Shown: piece by piece, positions 1 to 5,204 of the stretch
Numbering within the stretch: position 1 is the stretch's first letter
Layout: each line of letters opens with the position of its first letter
Assembly (NCBI GenBank): GCA_002354135.1
Contig: DEKZ01000343.1
Span: 245 to 5,956 of the forward strand
Origin: Massilia sp. UBA2709
GTDB taxonomy: Bacteria; Pseudomonadota; Gammaproteobacteria; Burkholderiales; Burkholderiaceae_D
Direction of reading: 5' to 3'
DNA length: 5,712 nt
Program-made: the position numbers and the translations under genes
Notes under the pieces: generated by a model
The model's database searches: none
Told to the model about the DNA's origin: nothing
The model's input: the letters and a program-made list of their open reading frames with translations, nothing else

Positions 1-24
1 ACGGGGGCGCCCACCCTACGGGTA
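1..24. repeat. possible fragment of a dispersed GTAGGGTGGGC-type intergenic repeat
   Basis: Read on the minus strand, this edge contains CCCGTAGGGTGGGCGCCCCC, close to a GTAGGGTGGGCA motif I recall as the arm of short palindromic intergenic repeats in many proteobacteria. GGGCGCCC at 5-12 is itself palindromic. Only one arm could be present because the window is cut here, so this is a weak call based on recall. The remaining bases to 88 hold nothing I can support; a plus-strand frame ending in TAG at 67-69 could be the tail of an upstream gene but has no recognisable features. Confidence 0.25.
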
Positions 25-88
25 TGTCCACCAGTATCGGCGAACGCGATGGCCGGCGGCGTCCGTTAGCGGCGCTCAGCGTCGCCGT

Positions 89-1267
89 TCAACTCTTCCC
101 GGGCACGATCCGCAGCAGGCGCGACGTGTCCTCGTCGGTCAGCACGTAGAGCTGGCCGTCCGGCCCCTGGCGCACGTCGCGCACGCGGGCGCCGATGTCG
201 AGCTTTTCCTGGCGTACGGCCTTGCCATCCTTGTCGAAGGCAATGCGGCGCAGGTCCTCGCCGGCCAGGCTGCCGGAGAACAGGCTGCCGCGCCATTGCG
301 GGAAGGCGCTGCCGGTGTACCAGGCCAGGCCCGACGGCGCCGGCGACGGCGCCCACACGACCAGGGGATCGACCATGCCCGGCACGCTGTGCTTGCCGAT
401 CGGCTCGCGCGAGCTGTAGTCGAGGCCGAAACTCTGCAGCGGCCAGCCGTAATTCTTGCCGCCCTCGATGCGGTTGATCTCGTCGCCGCCGCGCGGGCCG
501 TGCTCGCTGGCCCAGACGCGGCCTTCGGGATCGACGGTCAAGCCCTGGATGTTGCGGTGACCATAAGACCAGATCTCCGGCAGCGCGCCGGATTTGCTTG
601 CCAGCGGATTGCCGGGCGCCGCCTTGCCGTCAGCCGTCAGGCGCAGGATGGAACCGTTGTGGCTGCCCAGGTTCTGGGCCTGGTCGCGCGCCAGCATGTT
701 GCCGACCCGCTGGGGCGGATTGCCGCCGTCGCCGATGCTCATCAACAGGGTGCCGTCGGGCAGCCAGGCGATGCGCGAGCCGAAGTGCTGGCCACCGCTC
801 TTCGAGGGCGAGGCCTGGAACAGCGTCTTCACGCCGCTGACTTTCCTGCCGTCGAAAACGCCCTGCACGAGGATGGTGCGGTTCTCGCTGCTGGTGCCGT
901 TCGCCATCGTCATGTAGACGCGGACCTTGCCGCCCTTGTCGGCCGGGTGGAGCGCGATGTCGAGCAGCCCGCCCTGCCCGCTCGTCATGAGCTTGGGCAG
1001 CCCTTCGATCGGCACCTCCGTCACCTGCTTGCCGGCGACCAGGTGCAGGCTGCCCTCCTTGCCGGTGACCAGCATGCGTCCGTCGGGCAGCCAGGCCATG
1101 CCCCAGGCGCGCGGCAAGGCGTCGGTCACGGTTTCCAGGCGCCAGCCCTTGACCTCGGGCGGCGCGCCGGTGGCCTCCACCTGGGCCAGCGCGGGCAGGA
1201 CTGCGCCTACCAGGACACCGGCTGCGCAGAGGTAACGGAAAGCCTTTGGAAGTTGACGCAATTGCAT
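89..1267 (-). CDS. secreted PQQ-dependent aldose sugar dehydrogenase (glucose/sorbosone dehydrogenase family)
   Basis: This 392-residue protein is a six-bladed beta-propeller quinoprotein of the soluble glucose/sorbosone dehydrogenase family, similar in size and motifs to the E. coli aldose sugar dehydrogenase YliI. The family oxidises aldose sugars to lactones in the periplasm using PQQ and calcium. Residues 1-28 form a Sec signal peptide ending in ALA before Q29. Family landmarks follow: WGMAWLPDG near 55-63, GQGGLLDIALHP near 98-108, SGGQHFGSR with H161 at the expected catalytic-base position, SIGDGG at 177-182, GHRN with R238, SEHGPRGGDEIN at 254-265 and NYGW at 272-275. The only cysteine is in the signal peptide. 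The start is fixed by AAAGGAG six bases upstream. It is divergent from the endopeptidase operon. No PQQ synthesis gene is visible, so the cofactor must come from elsewhere. Family assignment is firm; the substrate is not known. Confidence 0.93.
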   Translation of the reverse strand: MQLRQLPKAFRYLCAAGVLVGAVLPALAQVEATGAPPEVKGWRLETVTDALPRAWGMAWLPDGRMLVTGKEGSLHLVAGKQVTEVPIEGLPKLMTSGQGGLLDIALHPADKGGKVRVYMTMANGTSSENRTILVQGVFDGRKVSGVKTLFQASPSKSGGQHFGSRIAWLPDGTLLMSIGDGGNPPQRVGNMLARDQAQNLGSHNGSILRLTADGKAAPGNPLASKSGALPEIWSYGHRNIQGLTVDPEGRVWASEHGPRGGDEINRIEGGKNYGWPLQSFGLDYSSREPIGKHSVPGMVDPLVVWAPSPAPSGLAWYTGSAFPQWRGSLFSGSLAGEDLRRIAFDKDGKAVRQEKLDIGARVRDVRQGPDGQLYVLTDEDTSRLLRIVPGKS

Positions 1268-1273
1268 GCAATT
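1260..1273. repeat. perfect 14-bp palindrome over the dehydrogenase start codon
   Basis: AATTGCATGCAATT equals its own reverse complement. It begins immediately after the Shine-Dalgarno site and contains the ATG of the minus-strand gene at its centre. In RNA it could only form a weak five-pair stem with the loop CAUG. It could be an operator or coincidence. Confidence 0.5.
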
Positions 1274-1280
1274 CTCCTTT
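1274..1280 (-). promoter_or_regulatory. Shine-Dalgarno site of the secreted sugar dehydrogenase
   Basis: On the minus strand this reads AAAGGAG, six bases before the ATG at 1267-1265. It is a near-perfect ribosome binding site and decides the start codon. I could not pick out a convincing -10/-35 pair for this gene in the bases upstream. Confidence 0.8.
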
Positions 1281-1349
1281 AAAAGTTGTTAACGTTCCGT
1301 CATCGTGTCGCATTTTCGCCTTATTCCTGCAGAATTAGCGAAATCGGGC

Positions 1350-1355
1350 TATCAT
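1350..1355 (+). promoter_or_regulatory. candidate -10 box for the endopeptidase operon
   Basis: TATCAT differs from the sigma-70 consensus TATAAT at one base. Transcription would start near 1362, giving a leader of about 28 bases that contains the AAAGGA ribosome binding site. No good -35 element stands 16-18 bases upstream (CTGCAG/TGCAGA are poor), so an activator may be needed or the call may be wrong. The ATG at 1354 lies inside this box, which argues against its use as a start codon. Confidence 0.4.
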
Positions 1356-1377
1356 GTCAGTCTCATCTTACAAGCGC

Positions 1378-1383
1378 AAAGGA
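1378..1383 (+). promoter_or_regulatory. Shine-Dalgarno site deciding the start at 1390
   Basis: AAAGGA lies six bases before the ATG at 1390. The alternative in-frame ATG at 1354 has no such site and would put 12 extra residues ahead of the twin-arginine signal. The start at 1390 is therefore preferred. Confidence 0.75.
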
Positions 1384-1389
1384 TTCTGG

Positions 1390-1926
1390 ATGAACCACCG
1401 CCGCTCTTTCCTCAAAGGCTCTGTTGCTCTTGCATCGGCGATCAGCCTGCCCGCCCTGGCCAAGACTGCCCAGGCCGCGCCTGGCGAACGTACGCTGCGC
1501 CTGTACAACACCCATACTGGCGAAACCGTACGCAGCGTGTTCTGGGCCGAAGGCCAATTCATTCCGGATGCACTGCAGGACATCAACAAGGTCCTGCGCG
1601 ACCATCGCAACAACAAGATCGCGCCGATCGACCCGCAACTGCTGGTGTTGCTCAACGAGGTCAGCGCCAAGTTCGGCGATAACCAGCTGGTGCACGTGAT
1701 CTCCGGCTACCGCTCGCCGGAATCGAACGCCAAGCTGCATGCCAACAGCAGCGGCGTGGCGAAGCGCAGCATGCACATGGACGGCAAGGCCATCGACATC
1801 CGCCTGCCGGGCAAGGACCTCGCGCAGCTGCGCAAGGCCGCCATGGCCATGCGCGTCGGCGGGGTCGGCTACTATCCCGACTCGCAATTCGTCCACATGG
1901 ACACCGGCCGCGTCCGCTACTGGTAA
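1390..1926 (+). CDS. Tat-exported MepK-like murein endopeptidase (DUF882/YcbK, peptidase M15 fold)
   Basis: The 178-residue product matches the YcbK/MepK (DUF882) family of zinc peptidases, close to the length of the E. coli protein. Family members cut peptide cross-links in peptidoglycan and allow wall expansion. Residues 1-29 carry a twin-arginine signal: RRSFLKG at 4-10, a hydrophobic stretch, and AKTAQA before the mature protein. The M15-type metal site is visible as H129 and D136 in SMHMDGKAIDI and H169 in FVHMD; SGYRSPESN at 105-113 is the usual family signature. All ligands are present, so the enzyme should be active. Tat export suggests folding, perhaps with metal, before transport. 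It is the first gene of an apparent operon; the next ATG is five bases after its TAA. E. coli pairs this gene with an L,D-transpeptidase, which is not seen here. Confidence 0.92.
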   Translation: MNHRRSFLKGSVALASAISLPALAKTAQAAPGERTLRLYNTHTGETVRSVFWAEGQFIPDALQDINKVLRDHRNNKIAPIDPQLLVLLNEVSAKFGDNQLVHVISGYRSPESNAKLHANSSGVAKRSMHMDGKAIDIRLPGKDLAQLRKAAMAMRVGGVGYYPDSQFVHMDTGRVRYW

Positions 1927-1931
1927 ATAGC

Positions 1932-2780
1932 ATGCGGCCGCTCGCGCGCTGCATCCTCCTCGGCCTTGCCGCCGCCGCTACGGCGACGGCGGCGATCGCC
2001 CAGGACACCCCCGTCGCCACCGTGAACGTCACCTCGACGCGCGACCCGGTCGACAAATCCTACCGCAAGATGATCCGAGGCATGGAACGCTTCGAGCGCG
2101 AGCACAGCTACGCGCCCGCGGCGAGCCTGCGCTTCCAGTTGCTGCCGCGCACGCCCGACGTGAAGATGACGGGCATTACCCTGCGCGTGGCCGGCGACAC
2201 CGTCTCGGTGCCGGTCCCGGTCGCGTCCGACAACAGCTTCGTGCTGCCGCGTAACGAGCAGGCCCTGCGCGAAGACGCGGCCGTGCTGGCCAACCGCAAG
2301 ACCACCAGCATGACCTGGCGCGCCCTGATCAGGACGCCGGGCCTGCCGCCCGATACGCGCCGCCTGGGTGACCTGCGCCTGGAATGCCGGGTCGGCGTCG
2401 AGGCCGGGCTGGTCTCGAACAGCTCGCCCCTGTTCGGCTGGCTCTCGGATGCCCTCACCACGCCCGAAGGTGTCTGCACCAGCCCGCAAGGCAATTACCT
2501 GTTCTTCGCCGACCGTCCCATCTTCGCGGTGCGCCTGCGCGCCGGCGAACGCAGCGAAGTGCTGCCCTTCGACATGCTCTACGCCGGCGGCATCCAGACG
2601 CGCGAGATGCTGCCCTTCTGCGACTGCCAGGTGCTGCTCGACCGCACGTATTACGCGCCGATCTGGGACACCAGCTGGCCCGACGATACCCTGGTCGAGT
2701 TCGAGTACATGGTCGATCCCGCGCCCGCGCCAGCCGCGTCCCCCGCAGCTTCGTCCACTGCCGTGGAGGAAAGCCGATGA
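1932..2780 (+). CDS. secreted protein of unknown function with CxC motif
   Basis: I do not recognise this 282-residue protein. Residues 1-23 form a Sec signal peptide ending AIA before Q24. The mature part looks like a mixed alpha/beta or mainly beta extracytoplasmic protein: a basic helix at about 41-58 (KSYRKMIRGMERFEREH), alternating beta-like stretches at 75-105, then a body to about 261 and a Pro/Ala-rich tail (DPAPAPAASPAASS). It has four cysteines after the signal, C152, C182, C230 and C232, the last two in FCDCQ; they could form disulfides or bind a metal, but that is inference. No lipobox, catalytic motif or membrane segment is visible after the signal. The start lacks a good ribosome binding site, and being five bases after the endopeptidase stop it is probably translated by coupling. 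Its stop overlaps the next ATG. Its place between an endopeptidase and a BamE-like lipoprotein suggests an envelope role. Confidence 0.85.
   Translation: MRPLARCILLGLAAAATATAAIAQDTPVATVNVTSTRDPVDKSYRKMIRGMERFEREHSYAPAASLRFQLLPRTPDVKMTGITLRVAGDTVSVPVPVASDNSFVLPRNEQALREDAAVLANRKTTSMTWRALIRTPGLPPDTRRLGDLRLECRVGVEAGLVSNSSPLFGWLSDALTTPEGVCTSPQGNYLFFADRPIFAVRLRAGERSEVLPFDMLYAGGIQTREMLPFCDCQVLLDRTYYAPIWDTSWPDDTLVEFEYMVDPAPAPAASPAASSTAVEESR
2765..2770 (+). promoter_or_regulatory. Shine-Dalgarno site of the small lipoprotein, inside the upstream gene
   Basis: GGAGGA ends six bases before the ATG at 2777 and lies within the last codons of the preceding gene. It fixes the start of the 107-residue lipoprotein and shows the two genes are translated from one message. 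Confidence 0.75.
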
Positions 2781-3100
2781 AGCTGCGCGCCCTGGTCCTG
2801 GTCCCGGCGCTCGCACTGGCCGTGCTCGCCGGCTGCGCCACCGGCACGATTCCGGCTGGAACCCAAGTCCCGGCCGAGCGCCTCGCCGCCTCCGTCGTGC
2901 CAGGCCGCACCACCAAGGCCGAGCTGCTCGCCACCTTCGGCCAGACCAAGGCCGTGGTGTTCGACAGCGGCTTCGAGGCCTGGGTCTACCAGTCCCCGGC
3001 CGGCGCCGGCCGCTTTTCCGAATTCGTGATCCTGCTCGATCCCGCGGGCGTGGTCGCCAAGACCCGCCAGCGCGCGCCCTCCGCCCCCGCGCCGCGCTGA
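2777..3100 (+). CDS. small BamE/SmpA-like outer-membrane lipoprotein
   Basis: This 107-residue protein has a lipoprotein signal: a hydrophobic run to residue 19 and the lipobox LAGC with C20 as the lipidated residue. Alanine follows the cysteine, so outer-membrane sorting is expected. The mature part contains a pattern typical of the SmpA/OmlA (BamE-like) fold: VPGRTTKAELLATFGQ at 41-56 (Gly, helix, then FGxxK), followed by a beta hairpin with W69-V-Y and FVILLDPAGVVAKTR at 83-97. Many such small lipoproteins are not true BamE and have no assigned role; this one probably is a paralogue because it sits in a different context. ATGA overlap with the upstream gene indicates translational coupling and a shared function. 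The tail is Pro/Ala-rich. Lipoprotein status is firm, the fold is likely, and the function is unknown. Confidence 0.85.
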   Translation: MKLRALVLVPALALAVLAGCATGTIPAGTQVPAERLAASVVPGRTTKAELLATFGQTKAVVFDSGFEAWVYQSPAGAGRFSEFVILLDPAGVVAKTRQRAPSAPAPR

Positions 3101-3104
3101 GCCC

Positions 3105-3142
3105 GGCCGGCAATTTCATTGGGGCTAGCGTGCGCGCCGGCC
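3105..3142 (+). terminator. possible weak terminator hairpin after the endopeptidase operon
   Basis: GGCCGGC at 3105-3111 pairs perfectly with GCCGGCC at 3136-3142, and the second arm is followed by TTGTTGT. The 24-base loop is long and the T run is broken, so this is a poor intrinsic terminator and may be chance in GC-rich DNA. It is the only candidate between the operon and the next gene. Confidence 0.25.
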
Positions 3143-3155
3143 TTGTTGTCGCTGG

Positions 3156-3161
3156 CAGAAT
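3156..3161 (+). promoter_or_regulatory. tentative -10 box for the lipoprotein dehydrogenase
   Basis: CAGAAT lies 37 bases before the preferred ATG at 3199 and would give a leader of about 31 bases. No matching -35 is visible. If correct, it makes the upstream ATGs at 3160 and 3172 unlikely starts. Confidence 0.2.
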
Positions 3162-3198
3162 GAGAGCGTGGATGTGCTCATTCCTGTGGGGGCCTGTC

Positions 3199-4665
3199 AT
3201 GCTGGTCGATCGCGCACGGAAGTTCCTGCTGTCCCTCCTGCCCCTGCTGTTCCTGCTGGCCGCCTGCGGCGGCGGCGGCGGCAATCCGGGCAGCGTTCCC
3301 GGCCCCGGTCCCGGCGCCACCACCGGCGCCCTGCAGGTGAACATCACTGCCCTGCCCGCCGGCACGAATGCGGCGGTGCGCGTTACCGGTCCGAACAATT
3401 TCACGCAAGACTTAACTAGCTCGCAAACGCTGGGCAACCTGGCGCCGGGCAGCTATACGGTCGCCGCCTCCGATGTCGTGGTCGACGCCGCCACCTACAG
3501 GCCCAACCCGGCCACGCAGAGCGTCAGCGTCGCCGCCGGGGCCACCGCCAGCGCCAGCGTCGCCTACGGCGCCGGCGCCTTGACGCTGGCCCTGTCCCAG
3601 GTCGGCGGCAACTTCGACGACCCGACCTTCGTTACCGCACCGGTTGACGACGAGCGCCTGTTCGTCGTCGAGCGCGGCGGCACCATCCGCGTGCTGCGGA
3701 ACGGCGCGGCGCTGACGGTTCCCTGGCTCGACATCAGCAGCCGCGTCTTCACCGGGGGCGAAGGCGGGCTGCTGTCGATGGCCTTCGATCCCGACTTCGC
3801 CCGCAACGGCTATTTCTACGTCTATTACACCGATTTGCAGCAGGACGTCGTGGTCGAGCGCTTCGGCTCCTCGCCGCTGCCGAACGTGGCCGACGCCACC
3901 TCGGGCCTGGTGATCCTGCGCATTCCGCATCCGCAGTACATCAACCACTTCGGCGGCCTGGTCGCCTTCGGGCCGGACGGCTTGCTGTACGTCGGCACGG
4001 GCGACGGCGGCGGTGAGGGCGACCCTTTCGGCAATGCCCAGAACCTCGCCGTCGGCCTCGGCAAGCTGCTGCGCGTGGACGTGCGCGGCGCCAGCGCCGG
4101 CCAGCCGTACAGCATCCCGTCCAGCAACCCCTACCTCAACCAGCCGGGGCGGCTGCCGGAAATCTGGGCTTCGGGCCTGCGCAACCCCTGGCGCTTCGCC
4201 TTCGACGATGACCGGCTCTACATTGCCGACGTCGGCCAGAGCGAGCGCGAAGAGGTCAACGTCGCGCCCCTGTCCCAGGGTGGGCTGAACTATGGCTGGG
4301 ACATCATGGAAGGCACGGCCTGCGTCGGCACGGCAAACTGCGACCGCAGCGGCCTGACCCTGCCCGCCTTCGAATACGAGCACGGCGCGAACGACGTCAA
4401 CGGCTGCTCGATCAGCGGCGGTTTCGTCTACCGCGGCGGCGCGCTTCCCGAACTGGCCGGGCATTATTTTTATTCCGACTACTGCCGCGGCTTCCTGAAA
4501 AGCGTCCTGGCCAGCGGCAACGGCAACGGCATCGGCCAACAACGCGACTGGGGCATCGCCTCGCCAGGAGGAGTCGTGTCCTTCGGGCGCGACAGCGCCG
4601 GCGAGCTGTACATCGTCGGCGGCGATGACCGGATCTACAAAATTGTGAGGGGCCCCGCCTCCTGA
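3199..4665 (+). CDS. lipoprotein PQQ-type glucose/sorbosone dehydrogenase with N-terminal beta domain
   Basis: With the start at 3199 the product has 488 residues. The signal ends in LLAAC, making C23 the lipidated cysteine; glycine follows, which fits outer-membrane sorting. ATGs at 3160 and 3172 are in frame but would lengthen the signal unnaturally; TGGGGG upstream of 3199 is a modest ribosome site. After a Gly/Pro linker (24-40), residues about 43-125 form an Ig-like or carboxypeptidase-regulatory-like beta domain (LAPGSYTVAA at 81-90). The dehydrogenase propeller fills about 127-485: DERLFVVERGGTIRVL, GGEGGLLSMAFDPDF, NHFGG with H250, FGPDGLLYVGTGDGG, LPEIWASGLRNP with R328, ADVGQSEREEVN and NYGWDIMEG. 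C375, C381, C403 and C429 may form disulfides. It differs greatly from the divergent dehydrogenase at 89-1267 and is nearer the bacterial HHIP-like branch. Substrate unknown; PQQ use is expected from the family. Confidence 0.9.
   Translation: MLVDRARKFLLSLLPLLFLLAACGGGGGNPGSVPGPGPGATTGALQVNITALPAGTNAAVRVTGPNNFTQDLTSSQTLGNLAPGSYTVAASDVVVDAATYRPNPATQSVSVAAGATASASVAYGAGALTLALSQVGGNFDDPTFVTAPVDDERLFVVERGGTIRVLRNGAALTVPWLDISSRVFTGGEGGLLSMAFDPDFARNGYFYVYYTDLQQDVVVERFGSSPLPNVADATSGLVILRIPHPQYINHFGGLVAFGPDGLLYVGTGDGGGEGDPFGNAQNLAVGLGKLLRVDVRGASAGQPYSIPSSNPYLNQPGRLPEIWASGLRNPWRFAFDDDRLYIADVGQSEREEVNVAPLSQGGLNYGWDIMEGTACVGTANCDRSGLTLPAFEYEHGANDVNGCSISGGFVYRGGALPELAGHYFYSDYCRGFLKSVLASGNGNGIGQQRDWGIASPGGVVSFGRDSAGELYIVGGDDRIYKIVRGPAS
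3268..3282 (+). repeat. five tandem GGC codons after the lipobox cysteine
   Basis: Five identical GGC triplets encode Gly24-Gly28 straight after the lipidated cysteine. A flexible Gly linker here is common in outer-membrane lipoproteins. Identical codons make it a possible slippage site, changing linker length by whole residues without shifting frame. Confidence 0.7.
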
Positions 4666-4671
4666 TGAGGT

Positions 4672-4677
4672 TAGAAT
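4672..4677 (+). promoter_or_regulatory. candidate -10 box for leaderless thioesterase transcript
   Basis: TAGAAT, inside TTAGAAT, ends six bases before the ATG at 4684, so a transcript would begin at or very near the A of the start codon. The nearest Shine-Dalgarno-like sequence (GAGG at 4667-4670) is 13 bases away, too far to work well. No -35 is evident at the usual spacing. Co-transcription with the upstream dehydrogenase, 18 bases away, is the alternative. Confidence 0.35.
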
Positions 4678-4683
4678 TCCCTG

Positions 4684-5130
4684 ATGGCACGCTTACATCT
4701 CGACTTCCCCGAAGACCAGTATTACTACTCCACGCCCTTGACGGTGCGCGTCACCGACATCAACGGCGCCAACCACCTCGGCAACGACTCGATGATCTCC
4801 ATGATCTCCGAGGCGCGGGCCCGTTTCCTGTTCGAGTTCGGCGTTCCCGAAACCGAGCGCGACGGCACCGGCATCATCGTCACCGACCTGGCCACGACCT
4901 ACCGCGCCGAGGCGCATGCGCGCGACCAGCTGCTGTTCGAGGTCGGCGTGATGGACTTCAATAAATATGGCGGCGACATCATCTTCCGCATCACCCGTCC
5001 GCGCGACAAGAAGCTGGTCGCCATGGCCAAGTCCGGCTTCGTCTTCTTCAACTACAAGACCAGCCAGGTGGTCGCCATGCCCGAGGACTTCCGCAACAAG
5101 TTCGAGCGCGTGAATTGGATCGACCAATAA
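4684..5130 (+). CDS. hotdog-fold acyl-CoA thioesterase (4HBT/YbgC-FadM-like)
   Basis: The 148-residue cytoplasmic protein has the length and motifs of the 4-hydroxybenzoyl-CoA thioesterase-like family, which hydrolyses acyl-CoA thioesters. Near the start, VRVTDINGANHLGNDSMIS (21-39) matches the family segment with a catalytic Asp (D25), a conserved H31-x-x-N34 and then a helix with E43ARARF. The beta sheet follows: GIIVTDLATTYRAEA (63-77), LLFEVGVMDF (83-92), GDIIFRITR (97-105) and LVAMAKSGFVFFNY (111-124). No signal or membrane segment is present. An in-frame stop at 4672-4674 leaves ATG 4684 as the first possible start, although it has no good ribosome site. It follows the dehydrogenase by 18 bases, but no metabolic link is obvious. 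The natural substrate cannot be read from the sequence. Confidence 0.9.
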   Translation: MARLHLDFPEDQYYYSTPLTVRVTDINGANHLGNDSMISMISEARARFLFEFGVPETERDGTGIIVTDLATTYRAEAHARDQLLFEVGVMDFNKYGGDIIFRITRPRDKKLVAMAKSGFVFFNYKTSQVVAMPEDFRNKFERVNWIDQ

Positions 5131-5158
5131 AGAAAGCGCCAGGCGCGGAAAAATAACT

Positions 5159-5187
5159 GGAACTTTCCGGCGGCTCGGCCGGAATAC
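5159..5187 (+). promoter_or_regulatory. candidate ECF-type promoter of the sigma factor gene
   Basis: GGAACTTT at 5159-5166 resembles the GGAAC -35 element used by many ECF sigma factors. GGAATAC at 5181-5187, about 17 bases further on, falls where the -10 would be. Such promoters are often self-activated by the sigma factor they drive, which is inferred here. Transcription would start near 5194, leaving only about 11 bases before the ATG, which is unusually short and weakens the call. Confidence 0.35.
5165..5184. repeat. perfect 7-bp inverted repeat upstream of the sigma factor gene
   Basis: TTCCGGC at 5165-5171 and GCCGGAA at 5178-5184 are exact reverse complements with a six-base spacer. 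The repeat lies between the thioesterase stop and the sigma factor start and covers the spacer of the candidate promoter. No T run follows, so it is not a standard terminator; an operator or a stabilising 3' hairpin for the thioesterase message are both possible. Confidence 0.5.
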
Positions 5188-5204
5188 GGGTGAGAGATGA
5201 CACC

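Noticed and set aside
71..87. Short GC hairpin after the secreted dehydrogenase stop
   Set aside because: The stem is about five pairs and no T run follows on the minus strand, so it does not meet the form of an intrinsic terminator.
296..1282. 328-residue open frame on the plus strand
   Set aside because: It is antisense to the secreted dehydrogenase and runs through its start region without a ribosome site or recognisable motif.
1354..1389. Upstream in-frame ATG for the endopeptidase
   Set aside because: It has no Shine-Dalgarno site, lies within the candidate -10 box and would bury the twin-arginine signal behind 12 extra residues; the ATG at 1390 has an ideal site.
3160..3198. Longer start for the lipoprotein dehydrogenase at 3160 or 3172
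   Set aside because: Both would add residues ahead of a signal that is already well formed from 3199, and neither has a better ribosome binding site.
1917..3437. 506-residue open frame on the minus strand
   Set aside because: It lies opposite three genes with clear signals and start sites, is very rich in Arg, Gly, Pro and Ala, and has no domain I recognise; it is a typical shadow frame in GC-rich DNA.
3412..4542. 376-residue open frame on the minus strand
   Set aside because: It is the antisense of the lipoprotein dehydrogenase, whose family motifs are unmistakable. Its composition (Ala, Val, Asp, Gly-rich, no motif) fits a complementary-strand artefact.
5136..5146. GCGCC-A-GGCGC inverted repeat as a terminator
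   Set aside because: The loop would be one base and no T run follows on the plus strand. A T-rich run follows on the minus strand, but no minus-strand gene is visible to its right.
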